DNA of 64,000 nt from Paraperibacillus esterisolvens (GCF_046237625.1 NZ_CP143545.1:2790001-2854000); one strand, 5' to 3'. Positions 1-8,379 are shown, counted from the stretch's first letter. Notes: generated by a model not told the origin, from the sequence alone. Numbers and translations are program-made.

Positions 1-399
1 TCTGATTATGGTTCCCTCGCCCCTATGAGAAATGACTTTTATTTCATCCATAAAGTTTTCCATGATGGTAAAGCCCATGCCCGAGCGTTCGAGATCCGGC
101 TTTGTTGTGAACAGGGGCTGCCTTGCCTCCTCCACATCATCAATCCCGAGCCCTTCGTCCCTTATGGTCAGCTCCACACTGTCTTCATCTATCGTTACTG
201 AAATGTACACCAACCCCGACGGATCATTTTCATATCCGTGAATGATGGAATTGGTCACAGCCTCTGATACAACTGTCTTAATTTCAGTCAGCTCATCAAG
301 TGTGGGATCGAGCTGGGCGATGAATGAAGCCACCGCTACACGTGCAAAGGATTCATTCTGGCTAAGCGCAGAAAATTGCAGGCTCATTTCATTTTTCAT
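1..399 (-). CDS. spoIIAB: Anti-sigma-F factor SpoIIAB (3' end cut by window)
   Basis: Serine kinase and anti-sigma factor that holds SigF inactive before septation and phosphorylates SpoIIAA. The frame starts MKNEMSLQFSALSQNESFAR and shows the GHKL-type ATP-binding boxes: EAVTNSIIHGY (N box), IRDEGLGI (G1 box) and a GMGFTIMENF segment (G2 box). The 133 codons visible are most of the roughly 146 usual for the family; the end lies beyond position 1. The ATG directly follows the spoIIAA stop codon (TAG then ATG), so the two are translationally coupled, as in B. subtilis. spoIIAC (sigF) is expected next, outside the window. Confidence 0.96.
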   Translation of the reverse strand, partial: MKNEMSLQFSALSQNESFARVAVASFIAQLDPTLDELTEIKTVVSEAVTNSIIHGYENDPSGLVYISVTIDEDSVELTIRDEGLGIDDVEEARQPLFTTKPDLERSGMGFTIMENFMDEIKVISHRGEGTIIR

Positions 400-750
400 C
401 TAAGCAACCCCCAGTCTTTGTAAAGCATTTTCTTCTGATAGCTCCAGTTTTATAATCTTAAACAACCCGGACATTTCAAAAAGCCGCTTTACAGGCGGGG
501 AAATGGCACAGACGATCATTTCACCTTGTTTTTGCTTGATTTGCTTATACCGCCCCATGACCACACCAAGGCCCGAACTATCCATGAAAGATAATTCTTC
601 GAGGTTCATAATAATGTGCTTTATATTCTTTTCCACTATCACGGCAGATGCCTTTTCCCTAAGCTCTTCAGCCGAGTGATGATCCAGCTCGCCGCTAAGT
701 CTGATGCACAGGATTTCATCTTTTATTTCCAGGTTCATAAAAAGACTCAC
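400..750 (-). CDS. spoIIAA: Anti-anti-sigma factor SpoIIAA
   Basis: STAS-domain protein of 116 residues that, when dephosphorylated, releases SigF from SpoIIAB in the forespore. The phosphorylation site motif MDSSGLGV is present, with Ser58 at the position used in B. subtilis. The start is a GTG at 748-750, preceded by AAGGAGG at about 9 bases; a B. subtilis-like MSLxxxM beginning supports it. It is the first gene of the spoIIA operon, under a SigH-type promoter at 788-815. The length matches the family. Confidence 0.97.
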   Translation of the reverse strand: MSLFMNLEIKDEILCIRLSGELDHHSAEELREKASAVIVEKNIKHIIMNLEELSFMDSSGLGVVMGRYKQIKQKQGEMIVCAISPPVKRLFEMSGLFKIIKLELSEENALQRLGVA

Positions 751-787
751 TATATTACAGCCTCCTTCTCTGTCTTATAGTGAGTCA

Positions 788-815
788 ATTCTAGGTTTCA
801 CTCCTGTATTCCTTC
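788..815 (-). promoter_or_regulatory. Putative SigH promoter of spoIIA
   Basis: Read on the minus strand, GAAGGAATA (807-815) fits the SigH -35 pattern RnAGGAwWW. CTAGAAT (788-794) fits the -10 pattern RnnGAAT except for its first base. The spacer is 12 bases. The site lies 38 bases before the spoIIAA GTG, where the SigH promoter of spoIIA is known in B. subtilis. Confidence 0.75.
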
Positions 816-882
816 AAGGGCGACAAAACTAGTGTTCATTCATCTGAATTAGCCTTGAAACTCTATTTTTAGACAGGGAGCT

Positions 883-2049
883 CTATTCAGTACGCGTAAA
901 CATACCGAATGACCGCTTAAAGCTCTTCCACCAGCCTGCCTTGTCAATTGTCGAAGCAGCGACCACAGAAGATCTGGAGACGGTCCTTCCGTCCTTCTGG
1001 ATAAGCAGGGTGCCGATCCGGTCCCCTTTTTTAACCGGAGCTTTGAGATTTTCATCCATGACGATTTTCTTGGTTATCCCTTTTTTTGATTCGCCTTTTT
1101 TGGCTAAGACAGAGATAGGCTCACCTGTAACACCGGCGACAGTATTCCTGCTCCCTTTGCTGACTGGTGCTTCTGTAAGCTTATCGCCGCGCTTGTAGAG
1201 AGGATGGGTCTGGTAATGGGCAAAAGCGTAATCAAGCATATTGGTGATCTGTGCATTTCGTTCTTTTGGTGTAGGAGCGCCAAAGATCACGGCAATAACA
1301 CGCATATTGTTTTTCTTGGCCGTGGCTGTCAGGCAGTATTTGGCTTCATGCGTGAAACCGGTTTTTAAACCGTCTACCCCCGGGTAGAACTTAACCAGGC
1401 GGTTTGTATTAACAAGCCAGAATTTTTTATCAGTATCTTCACGCAGGTAATCCTCGTATGTGCCTGTAAATCTAGTTATTTTGGAATCATATTTAAGAAG
1501 CTCTTTTGCCATCATGGCCATATCATAGGCGGTGCTGTAGTGCCCTTGTTCAGGCAGTCCCGTTGTATTCTGAAATTGAGTATGCTTAAGCCCTAATTCC
1601 TTTGCCTTCGCATTCATCATCTTGACAAACGCTTCCTCTGAGCCGGCCACTCTCTCTGCCATGGCGACCGCTGCATCATTTCCAGAGCCGATGGCAATGC
1701 CCTTCAGCATCTGTTCTGCCGTCATTTCTTCTCCTGGTTCCAGGAATATCTGGGACCCACCCATAGAAGCGGCATAATCACTTGTCCTGACCTTCTCTTT
1801 CAGTCCCAGTTTTCCTTTATCTATGGATTCCATAATCAGCAGCATGGTCATGATTTTTGTCATGCTTGCAGGTGGCAGTTTTACATGTGCGTCCTTGTTA
1901 TATAGAATCCTGCCGGTATCACGCTCAATCAAAATAGCAGACTTCGCATTCTTCGCAAGCTCCTCTGTGGAACCTTCCGCTAATGCCTGCGGCAGGCCGA
2001 ACCCTAGTGATACAAAGAATAATATTGTCACTGTCAACAGCCGTCTCAT
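883..2049 (-). CDS. dacF: D-alanyl-D-alanine carboxypeptidase DacF
   Basis: Low-molecular-weight penicillin-binding protein of the PBP5 family, which trims the terminal D-Ala of peptidoglycan stem peptides; DacF acts on forespore or spore cortex peptidoglycan. A signal peptide covers about residues 1-24 (MRRLLTVTILFFVSLGFG, then ALA). The active-site motifs are S62-x-x-K65 (SMTK), S122-G-N124 and K229-T-G231. At 388 residues it is full length. A GGAGGG ribosome site precedes the ATG. It sits just upstream of spoIIA, as in B. subtilis, with a SigF-type promoter at 2095-2123. Confidence 0.96.
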   Translation of the reverse strand: MRRLLTVTILFFVSLGFGLPQALAEGSTEELAKNAKSAILIERDTGRILYNKDAHVKLPPASMTKIMTMLLIMESIDKGKLGLKEKVRTSDYAASMGGSQIFLEPGEEMTAEQMLKGIAIGSGNDAAVAMAERVAGSEEAFVKMMNAKAKELGLKHTQFQNTTGLPEQGHYSTAYDMAMMAKELLKYDSKITRFTGTYEDYLREDTDKKFWLVNTNRLVKFYPGVDGLKTGFTHEAKYCLTATAKKNNMRVIAVIFGAPTPKERNAQITNMLDYAFAHYQTHPLYKRGDKLTEAPVSKGSRNTVAGVTGEPISVLAKKGESKKGITKKIVMDENLKAPVKKGDRIGTLLIQKDGRTVSRSSVVAASTIDKAGWWKSFKRSFGMFTRTE

Positions 2050-2094
2050 TGAGAAACCCTCCTAGATCTTCTTCCAAAGTTTACTAACAGCCAT

Positions 2095-2123
2095 CATTTT
2101 GTCCATTTCCCGCCGTTTTATAC
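2095..2123 (-). promoter_or_regulatory. Putative SigF promoter of dacF
   Basis: On the minus strand GTATA (2119-2123) and GGACAAAATG (2095-2104) match the SigF patterns GyATA and GGnnAnAnTR. The spacer is 14 bases, slightly short. The -10 element lies 45 bases before the dacF ATG. Forespore SigF control of dacF is established in B. subtilis. Confidence 0.7.
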
Positions 2124-2140
2124 AGAATGCCCGGGAAATA

Positions 2141-2174
2141 AAAAAGCCGCTCTTCGTTTGAAGAGCGGGCTTTT
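2141..2174 (-). terminator. Terminator after pdp
   Basis: Stem CCGCTCTTC / GAAGAGCGG with a 4-base loop, followed on the minus strand by six T. It separates the nucleoside genes from dacF. Confidence 0.85.
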
Positions 2175-2200
2175 CTGGCACTTACGCCAGTGTTGACAGG

Positions 2201-3505
2201 TTATTGGGTAATTTCTTCGTAAATCAAGGTTGGCTTAGGTACTGGATCCGCTGAAAGCTTGATGTTTTCAATCAAAATTTCTTTTACTTTCTCAACATCT
2301 TCTGTATTGCTGAAAATGGTAACAAGTGAATCTCCCTTTTTCACCTGGTCACCAATTTTTTTATTAAGCATAAGGCCCACTGCCAGGTCGATCTCTGATT
2401 CCTTAGTCGCTCTCCCGGCACCAAGCAGCATGGCTGCCGTACCGATTTCATCAGCGGTCATCTCGGAAACATATCCATCTTCCTCTGCAGCCACTTCAAT
2501 TTTGAAGTCCGCCTGCGGAAGTTTGTCCGGATTATCTACAACAGAAGCGTCTCCTCCCTGTGAAGCAAGGAATGTCTTGAAGGTTTCAAGTGCAGAACCA
2601 TCCTTCATGGCTGCGCTCAATTGATTCCGTGCATCTTCAAGGGTATCTGCCTTACCGGCAAGAAGCACCATGTGGCTTCCCAGCGCAAGGCATAGTTCTG
2701 TTAAATCTTCAGGACCTTCACCTTTCAAGGTATCAATCGCTTCTTTCACTTCAAGCGCATTACCGATGGCAAAGCCAAGCGGCTGGCTCATATCTGATAT
2801 GACCGCCATTGTTTTGCGGCCGACGTTATTGCCGATTCCGACCATGGCGCCGGCAAGTGCCCTGGAATCTTCAATTGTTTTCATGAAGGCTCCGGCACCC
2901 GTCTTAACATCAAGTACGATGGCGTCCGCTCCGGCCGCAATCTTCTTGCTCATGATGGAGCTGGCAATCAACGGGATGCTGTCAACTGTGGCGGTTACAT
3001 CGCGGAGTGCATATAACTTTTTGTCAGCAGGAGTAAGATTGCCGCTCTGCCCGATAACTGCGATTGAATTTTTATTGACAAGTTCAATGAATTCCTTATT
3101 TTCAATTTCTACGTGGAAACCGGCTACAGCTTCAAGCTTGTCGATCGTTCCGCCAGTATGTCCGAGGCCTCGTCCGGACATTTTGGCCACTGGCACGCCC
3201 AGTGCGGCTACAAGAGGGCCAAGCACCAGGGTGGTTGTATCTCCTACACCCCCTGTGCTGTGCTTATCCACCTTGACTCCCTTAATTTCCGCCAGGTCTA
3301 TTTGATCGCCTGATTCAACCATGGCCATCGTGAGGTCGGCACGCTCCTGCCCGGTCATGTCCTTGAAATAAATCGCCATGGCTAAAGCACTCATTTGATA
3401 ATCCGGAATTGATCCATCCGTGTATCCCTTTATGATGAACTTTATTTCCTCATTTGAAAGCTCTTCACCGTTTCTCTTTTTCTCAATTAAGTCTACCATT
3501 CTCAT
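2201..3505 (-). CDS. pdp: Pyrimidine-nucleoside phosphorylase
   Basis: Cytosolic enzyme that phosphorolyses uridine, thymidine and deoxyuridine to the base and (deoxy)ribose-1-phosphate. The family signature VDKHSTGGVGDTT and the phosphate and glycine-rich segment MSGRGLGHTGGT are both present, followed by the C-terminal alpha/beta domain. The ATG at 3503-3505 (MRMVDLIEKK) is chosen over a GTG three codons upstream, because that GTG is part of the GGTGA ribosome site. This gives 434 residues, against 433 in B. subtilis. It lies 39 bases after punA, so the salvage genes deoB-punA-pdp form one unit. Confidence 0.95.
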   Translation of the reverse strand: MRMVDLIEKKRNGEELSNEEIKFIIKGYTDGSIPDYQMSALAMAIYFKDMTGQERADLTMAMVESGDQIDLAEIKGVKVDKHSTGGVGDTTTLVLGPLVAALGVPVAKMSGRGLGHTGGTIDKLEAVAGFHVEIENKEFIELVNKNSIAVIGQSGNLTPADKKLYALRDVTATVDSIPLIASSIMSKKIAAGADAIVLDVKTGAGAFMKTIEDSRALAGAMVGIGNNVGRKTMAVISDMSQPLGFAIGNALEVKEAIDTLKGEGPEDLTELCLALGSHMVLLAGKADTLEDARNQLSAAMKDGSALETFKTFLASQGGDASVVDNPDKLPQADFKIEVAAEEDGYVSEMTADEIGTAAMLLGAGRATKESEIDLAVGLMLNKKIGDQVKKGDSLVTIFSNTEDVEKVKEILIENIKLSADPVPKPTLIYEEITQ

Positions 3506-3544
3506 GATTATCACCGCTTCAATTTATTTTCTCTTGAACAACAA

Positions 3545-4360
3545 TTATGACAATTCTTTTACTATTGTTTTAATCAGGCTCAGAAATTCAGCTTTTACTT
3601 TCTCTGTCGTTTCAATCACTTCATCATGCGAAAGCGGCTGATTCAGGATGCCGGCAGCCATATTCGTTATGCAGGAAATCCCCAGAACCGATATGCCTGA
3701 ATGGCGTGCAATGATGACTTCAGGGACCGTAGACATACCGACAGCATCTCCGCCGAGCGTCCTTACCATCCGTACTTCGGCGGGAGTTTCATAAGCTGGT
3801 CCTGACAACCCAAGGTAGACCCCTTCTTTGATTGGTATATTCAGTGATTCAGCTGCCTTCTTAGCGACTTCCTGATATTCCTTGGAATAGGCTTCAGACA
3901 TATCAGGGAATCTCGCCCCAAATCTGGCATCATTAGTGCCAATCAGCGGACTTGTCCCGGTGAAATTGATATGATCCGTTATTATCATTAAATCTCCGGC
4001 ACTCAGGTCTTGATTCACCCCGCCGGCAGCATTTGTCACAATCATTTTGTCTACACCAAGCAGCTTCATGACTCTGACAGGGAACGTCACCTGTCCCATG
4101 TCATAGCCCTCATAAAAGTGGAACCTGCCCTGCATGGCGATGACCTTTTTTCCGGAAAGTGTGCCAGAGACCAGCTGACCTGCATGCCCTTCCACGGTAG
4201 AAACCGGGAAGTTAGGAATTTCCCCATAAGGAATTTTCACGGCATCTTCAATCTCATCTGCCAGGACGCCAAGCCCGGAACCAAGTATCAAGCCGATTTC
4301 AGGTGTGCCTGAAATTCTCTCCTTTAAATAATCTGCTGCCTGACTAATTTTCTCATACAT
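3545..4360 (-). CDS. punA: Purine nucleoside phosphorylase (trimeric type)
   Basis: Phosphorolyses guanosine, inosine and their deoxy forms to base and (deoxy)ribose-1-phosphate. Trimeric PNP family motifs are visible: LGSGLGVLAD near residue 30, VEGHAGQ, VTNAAGG, SGPAYETPAE and GMSTVPEVI, then CITNMAAG near the purine site. It is 271 residues, the usual length. It begins two bases after the deoB stop, so it is co-transcribed and probably translationally coupled. Its product sugar phosphate feeds DeoB. B. subtilis calls the gene pupG. Confidence 0.95.
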   Translation of the reverse strand: MYEKISQAADYLKERISGTPEIGLILGSGLGVLADEIEDAVKIPYGEIPNFPVSTVEGHAGQLVSGTLSGKKVIAMQGRFHFYEGYDMGQVTFPVRVMKLLGVDKMIVTNAAGGVNQDLSAGDLMIITDHINFTGTSPLIGTNDARFGARFPDMSEAYSKEYQEVAKKAAESLNIPIKEGVYLGLSGPAYETPAEVRMVRTLGGDAVGMSTVPEVIIARHSGISVLGISCITNMAAGILNQPLSHDEVIETTEKVKAEFLSLIKTIVKELS

Positions 4361-4362
4361 GA

Positions 4363-5562
4363 TTATTCCACCTTCCCCATTAATTCTTCCATGAAGCTAG
4401 TTCCATGCTCCGGCATACTTACCCCGAAGTTGTCTGCAATCGAAGCACCAATATCGGCGAAGGTGGTTCGAAGCGGCAGTTCCCTTCCAGCCTCAAACTG
4501 GCTGGAATATACAATCAATGGCACGAACTCCCGTGTATGGTCTGTTCCGTGATGGACCGGGTCGTTCCCGTGATCAGCAGTAATGATCAATAAGTCGTCT
4601 TCCTTCAGCTTATCAAGCACTTCCTCAAGTCTTACATCAAATTCCTGAAGTGCTTCCCCATAGCCGATCGGATCCCTTCTATGGCCGAAAGCAGCATCAA
4701 AGTCAACCAGATTTAAAAAGCTTATCCCTGTGAAATCCATATCGAGGGTCTGGTTCAGCTTGTCCATTCCATCCATATTGGAAGTGGTCCGCAAGGAATC
4801 GGTGATTCCCTCGCCGTCATAAATATCCGAGATCTTCCCGATCGAGATGACATCAAGGCCGGCATCCTTCAATTCATTCATCACTGTACGGCCAAATGGC
4901 TTAAGGGCATAGTCATGGCGGTTCGGCGTTCTTTTAAAGCTGCCTGCTTCACCAATAAACGGCCTTGCAATAATTCTTCCAATCATAAATTCATCATTCA
5001 TCGTCATTTCACGGGCTATTTTACAAATATTATAAAGCTCCTCTAGCGGTACAATTTCTTCATGTGCAGCAATCTGAAGTACGGAATCCGCAGATGTATA
5101 AACAATCAGCGCCCCTGTTTCCATATGCTCCCTGCCCAGCTCATCCAGGATCTCTGTTCCGCTGGCAGGCTTATTCCCGATTATTTTTCTTCCTGTCCTC
5201 TTCTCAAGCTCCTGAATCAGACTGTCGGGAAAGCCGTCAGGAAACACCTGGAATGGAGTTTGTATATTGAGGCCCATGATCTCCCAGTGTCCAGTCATTG
5301 TATCTTTTCCGTTAGAAGCTTCCTGCATTTTCCCATAGTAAGCCAGCGGTGTTTGGGCTGCATCTATTCCTTTAATCGGCCGGATATTGGCCAGTCCCAT
5401 GCGTCCCATTACCGGCATGCGGAGACCATCCATCCGTTCCGCTATATGCCCGATCGTATCGGCGCCTTCGTCGCCAAATTCAGCTGCATCAGGTGCTTCC
5501 CCGATTCCCACAGAATCCATTACGATCAGAAAGACCCTATTAAAGCGTTTACTCTTCTCCAT
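4363..5562 (-). CDS. deoB: Phosphopentomutase
   Basis: Mn-dependent mutase of the alkaline-phosphatase superfamily that interconverts (deoxy)ribose-1-phosphate and -5-phosphate. Metal and catalytic motifs are present: VMDSVGIGEAPD near the start, GKDTMTGHWE containing the phospho-threonine, VDFDAAFGHRRD, and ITADHGNDP with HGTDHTRE near the C-terminus. The ATG at 5560-5562 is chosen (MEKSKRFNRVF), because the upstream TTG lies inside the GGAGGAG ribosome site; this gives 399 residues. It is the first gene of deoB-punA-pdp (drm-pupG-pdp in B. subtilis), with its own promoter at 5673-5700. Confidence 0.95.
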   Translation of the reverse strand: MEKSKRFNRVFLIVMDSVGIGEAPDAAEFGDEGADTIGHIAERMDGLRMPVMGRMGLANIRPIKGIDAAQTPLAYYGKMQEASNGKDTMTGHWEIMGLNIQTPFQVFPDGFPDSLIQELEKRTGRKIIGNKPASGTEILDELGREHMETGALIVYTSADSVLQIAAHEEIVPLEELYNICKIAREMTMNDEFMIGRIIARPFIGEAGSFKRTPNRHDYALKPFGRTVMNELKDAGLDVISIGKISDIYDGEGITDSLRTTSNMDGMDKLNQTLDMDFTGISFLNLVDFDAAFGHRRDPIGYGEALQEFDVRLEEVLDKLKEDDLLIITADHGNDPVHHGTDHTREFVPLIVYSSQFEAGRELPLRTTFADIGASIADNFGVSMPEHGTSFMEELMGKVE

Positions 5563-5650
5563 ATATTTCTCCTCCAACTATTGATGATAAGCGTAAATAC
5601 TGTTATGTTACCCGCATGTTCATAAATTAACCGGATTCATTTATGTATTC

Positions 5651-5700
5651 GTCAGAAGTCTGACAACCTCATTTTATACGAAGGTGACTGTTTATCACAA
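5651..5700 (-). promoter_or_regulatory. Promoter and palindrome upstream of deoB
   Basis: On the minus strand TTGTGA (5695-5700) and TATAAA (5673-5678), 16 bases apart, form a SigA-like promoter. Just downstream, at 5651-5664, lies the inverted repeat GTCAGA-AG-TCTGAC, covering the expected transcription start. A repressor operator there is inference; the sequence does not identify the protein. Confidence 0.55.
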
Positions 5701-5774
5701 TGAAAATCTATTTAAAAACTTTTCCCATATTCTTTATTTGTTCGATTACTGTTCTCAAAAACCTGCCAGACCAC

Positions 5775-5808
5775 GAAAAAAAGCAGCCATTTTCAAATGG
5801 CCGCTTAT
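5775..5808 (-). terminator. Terminator after xerD
   Basis: Stem AGCGGCCATTT / AATGGCTGCT with a short loop, followed on the minus strand by seven T. It lies just past the xerD stop and separates xerD from deoB. Confidence 0.85.
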
Positions 5809-5818
5809 CCGGAGGAAG

Positions 5819-6709
5819 TCATGCCCTCGGATGGAATTTGGTATATACCTCTTTTAATCTCACATTTGTAACATGGGTGTATATCTGGGTGGTCGAAATA
5901 TCCGCATGTCCAAGCATTTCCTGGACTGCCCTTAAATCTGCGCCGTTCATGAGCAGATGGGTGGCGAATGAATGCCTGAGTGTATGCGGAGTCAGTTCTT
6001 TTTCAATCCTGGCTTCCTCTGCCAGTTTCTTGAGGATTTTCCAGTAGCCCTGCCGTGTCAGCCTGTTGCCGTGATGATTAAGGAACAGGAAATCATTCCG
6101 GTTTTTTTTCATAAGGGCATCCCTGCCCTTATTCAGATAATCCTCAATAGCCGACAGGGCAGCCTGTCCAATTGGAATGATCCTTTCCTTGCTGCCCTTT
6201 CCGACGCAGCGGACAAACCCCATATCTGTGTGTACATCTGTCAGTTCAAGCGATATAAGCTCACTGACACGCATACCTGTCGCGTACAAGACCTCAAGCA
6301 TTGCCTTGTCCCTGAGGCCCAGGGGGGAATTGGTTTCCGGTGCCCCAAGCAGTGCCTCCACCTCTTCCATGCTCAAGACCTTGGGGAGGCTTCTTTCAAG
6401 CTGGGGGCTCTCTATATGGACGGAAGGGTCATGACCCGACACTTTTTCACGCAGCAGGAACTGATGGAAGGAACGAATGGAAGCTACATGGCGGGCCAAT
6501 GTTTTCGACGATTTTCCCTGTCCTTTCAGGAATGAGAGAAAGTGGACAATATTGGCGCGCTGACAGTCATTCCAATCCCCAATCTGTTCAACATTTACTA
6601 AGTACTTCATATAAGATTTGAGGTCCCGTTCATAGGAGACTGTCGTATTCTTAGACAGGCCTTTTTCTACAGTCAGGAAATGAAGAAAATCTTTTATCTG
6701 GTCCTGCAT
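5819..6709 (-). CDS. xerD: Tyrosine recombinase XerD
   Basis: Site-specific recombinase that works with XerC/CodV at dif to resolve chromosome dimers. The N-terminal SAM-like DNA-binding domain covers about residues 1-95 and the catalytic domain 110-290. The catalytic set is complete: R147 (ATGMRVSE), K171, H242-x-x-R245 (HTLRH), H268 and Y277 (STTQIYTH). It is 296 residues, the normal length. It lies directly after yqzK, with a 5-base gap, and is followed by a terminator. B. subtilis calls it ripX. Confidence 0.96.
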   Translation of the reverse strand: MQDQIKDFLHFLTVEKGLSKNTTVSYERDLKSYMKYLVNVEQIGDWNDCQRANIVHFLSFLKGQGKSSKTLARHVASIRSFHQFLLREKVSGHDPSVHIESPQLERSLPKVLSMEEVEALLGAPETNSPLGLRDKAMLEVLYATGMRVSELISLELTDVHTDMGFVRCVGKGSKERIIPIGQAALSAIEDYLNKGRDALMKKNRNDFLFLNHHGNRLTRQGYWKILKKLAEEARIEKELTPHTLRHSFATHLLMNGADLRAVQEMLGHADISTTQIYTHVTNVRLKEVYTKFHPRA

Positions 6710-6714
6710 GCTTT

Positions 6715-6942
6715 TTACTCTCCATTCTTATAGAACAGCAGCAGCCGGTCCATCCATCCCCCTCCCTCATAATGGACAGAGCCCGACACTTTGACAGCCG
6801 TCCCTTTAGGTTCATCATAGCGATGATAATTCTCATATTCCTGATTCAGCCACACCATCCCAAAATAAAAAAGGACAGTGAAACTGACAAATAATAAAAA
6901 TACCTTTGCCGTATTGAAAAGTAAATCGACTGAGTATTTCAT
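6715..6942 (-). CDS. yqzK: Small membrane protein YqzK (DUF4227)
   Basis: A 75-residue protein with one N-terminal membrane segment at about residues 9-28 (FLLFVSFTVLFYFGMVW), then a short extracytoplasmic or cytoplasmic tail with the family motif HRYDEPKGTAVKV. Function is unknown. The ATG at 6940-6942 (MKYSVDLLF) follows GGAGGGTTGTCCT; the longer frame begins at a TTG inside that ribosome site. Position between fur and xerD matches B. subtilis, and the 5-base gap to xerD suggests one transcript. Confidence 0.85.
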   Translation of the reverse strand: MKYSVDLLFNTAKVFLLFVSFTVLFYFGMVWLNQEYENYHRYDEPKGTAVKVSGSVHYEGGGWMDRLLLFYKNGE

Positions 6943-7069
6943 AGGACAACCCTCCATTTATTCAGCTAATTCAATCTATGCCCAGGGAGCTGAATTTTAT
7001 ACATGAAATGGAGGCTGAACCTTTTGGCTTATGCGGATGCGAAAAACCTTTTCCATGTCAGGAAAAGGC

Positions 7070-7552
7070 TTATGTAAGGTTTATGGCTGGTGTACTGTCA
7101 TCTTTATTTTCATGCTTCGCCTGGCATCTATGGCAGATACCGTGGAAGGTTAACCTGTGGTCCTTGATTTTGAAATTCCAATTGCGTTCTACCACTTCCT
7201 CAACGTCTTCGAGGAGGTCTTCCTGTATCTCATCAACGGCACCGCATTCTATGCATACTAAATGATGATGGAAGTGGGCAGCCCCTTCCTGCCTCAGATC
7301 ATAGCGGGAAACTCCATCACCAAAATTTATTTTATCGACAATTTTAAGCTCAGTTAATAGTTCCAGTGTACGGTATACGGTGGCTAATCCGATCTCTGGC
7401 GATTTTTCTTTCACTAGGAGGTATACATCTTCTGCACTTAAATGATCCTCTTCGTTTTCAAGCAAAACCCGGACGGTAGCTTCTCTTTGAGGTGTTAATT
7501 TATAACTGGACGAGTGCAACAGTTTTTTTATTCGTTCAATCCTGCTTTCCAT
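7070..7552 (-). CDS. fur: Ferric uptake regulator Fur
   Basis: Iron-responsive repressor of 160 residues. The N-terminal winged helix covers about residues 1-85 (LTPQREATVRVL; GLATVYRTLELL). The dimerisation domain carries the metal ligands HFHHHLVC. Structural zinc cysteines are in CIEC near residue 100 and CHRC near residue 140. Its place between spoIIM and yqzK-xerD matches the B. subtilis fur (yqkL) locus, which favours Fur over PerR or Zur. It has its own promoter with two PerR-type boxes, so it is probably monocistronic or leads into yqzK. Confidence 0.93.
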   Translation of the reverse strand: MESRIERIKKLLHSSSYKLTPQREATVRVLLENEEDHLSAEDVYLLVKEKSPEIGLATVYRTLELLTELKIVDKINFGDGVSRYDLRQEGAAHFHHHLVCIECGAVDEIQEDLLEDVEEVVERNWNFKIKDHRLTFHGICHRCQAKHENKDDSTPAINLT

Positions 7553-7584
7553 AGCTTTTCCCCTCCCTCGCCGCTGTCTTTTTT

Positions 7585-7612
7585 ATTATATCAAATGAAA
7601 GGGGAGTGTCAA
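7585..7612 (-). promoter_or_regulatory. SigA promoter of fur
   Basis: TTGACA (7607-7612) and TATAAT (7585-7590) on the minus strand, both perfect consensus hexamers, are separated by 16 bases. The -10 element lies about 33 bases before the fur ATG. Confidence 0.85.
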
Positions 7613-7613
7613 A

Positions 7614-7628
7614 ATATAATTATTATAA
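7614..7628 (-). promoter_or_regulatory. PerR-type box 1 upstream of fur
   Basis: The 15-mer ATATAATTATTATAA matches the PerR box TTATAATnATTATAA at all but one defined base. It ends one base upstream of the fur -35 hexamer. PerR control of fur is known in B. subtilis. Confidence 0.75.
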
Positions 7629-7645
7629 ATAAGCTCTTCAATTAT

Positions 7646-7660
7646 TTAGAATTATTATAA
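7646..7660 (-). promoter_or_regulatory. PerR-type box 2 upstream of fur
   Basis: The 15-mer TTAGAATTATTATAA matches the PerR box with one mismatch. Its centre is 32 bases, about three helical turns, upstream of box 1, so two dimers could bind the same DNA face. It lies 7 bases after the spoIIM stop codon. Confidence 0.65.
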
Positions 7661-7667
7661 TTTAAAT

Positions 7668-8321
7668 CTATTTTTCATTCCCCACCAGGCTTACCACATT
7701 TTTCATGAGCTGCGGCGACAGATAGGTTTCAATCGCTCCCGCCGCAAGCAGGACAGCCACCGCACAGGTGAAGGACAGAAAGTACTTAATAATGACCGGT
7801 TTCAGCGGATCCCTCAGCTGTTTCATAAACAGCCTCCTGATAATTTTTATGGACAGTGAGAGTGCCATAGCTGTTATCAGGATGAATACCGGAACTATGA
7901 ATATGTTTTGTGGAAATATAGAAACAAATGCCAGTAAAAACCCGTTAAAGCCCATCTGATTCACTAAAAACCCGACGGTGAATCCGACCACCATCCCTTT
8001 TAGGAACAATAGAACCAGAATGATCGGCAGGCCGATGATTGAAATGCCCAATATCCAGATAAGCCCGATATACTTGACATTGTGATTGACCGTCTGCCAG
8101 TACATCCCTTCCGAGTGGTCAATCCTTCCCTGTTTAACCTGTCCGAAAAATTGCGAGAGATAATAGAAGAGGTCATCCTTCTGATTCAAGTTCAAGCTGT
8201 TTACGATGATGGCCCCGAATATGACTCCCATAAGAAACAAGATGGTGATGAATAAATAGAGTGAAGAATGCTCTTTAACATGTTTTAGTAGAGTGAATGT
8301 TATCATAGATTTTTTCTTCAT
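7668..8321 (-). CDS. spoIIM: Stage II sporulation protein M
   Basis: Membrane protein of 217 residues, part of the SpoIID-SpoIIM-SpoIIP machine that thins septal peptidoglycan and drives engulfment from the mother cell. Several hydrophobic segments are visible: residues about 20-40 (LYLFITILFLMGVIFGAIIV), 80-115, 125-150 and 175-200. The N-terminal cytoplasmic part is short and basic (MKKKSMITFTLLKHVKEH). The ATG follows a GGGGGGA ribosome site. A near-consensus SigE -10 element lies upstream, and SigE control is the known pattern. Gene order with fur matches B. subtilis. Confidence 0.93.
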   Translation of the reverse strand: MKKKSMITFTLLKHVKEHSSLYLFITILFLMGVIFGAIIVNSLNLNQKDDLFYYLSQFFGQVKQGRIDHSEGMYWQTVNHNVKYIGLIWILGISIIGLPIILVLLFLKGMVVGFTVGFLVNQMGFNGFLLAFVSIFPQNIFIVPVFILITAMALSLSIKIIRRLFMKQLRDPLKPVIIKYFLSFTCAVAVLLAAGAIETYLSPQLMKNVVSLVGNEK

Positions 8322-8349
8322 TATATCTTCCCCCCGATATTCTTAGTAA

Positions 8350-8379
8350 ATTGTATGGAAGAGAAGTCTCTCTTATTAC
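8350..8379 (-). promoter_or_regulatory. Putative SigE promoter of spoIIM
   Basis: On the minus strand CATACAAT (8350-8357) is a perfect match to the SigE -10 CATACAnT. A weak -35 candidate, GTAATAA (8373-8379), lies 15 bases upstream. The -10 is about 30 bases before the spoIIM start. Confidence 0.7.
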
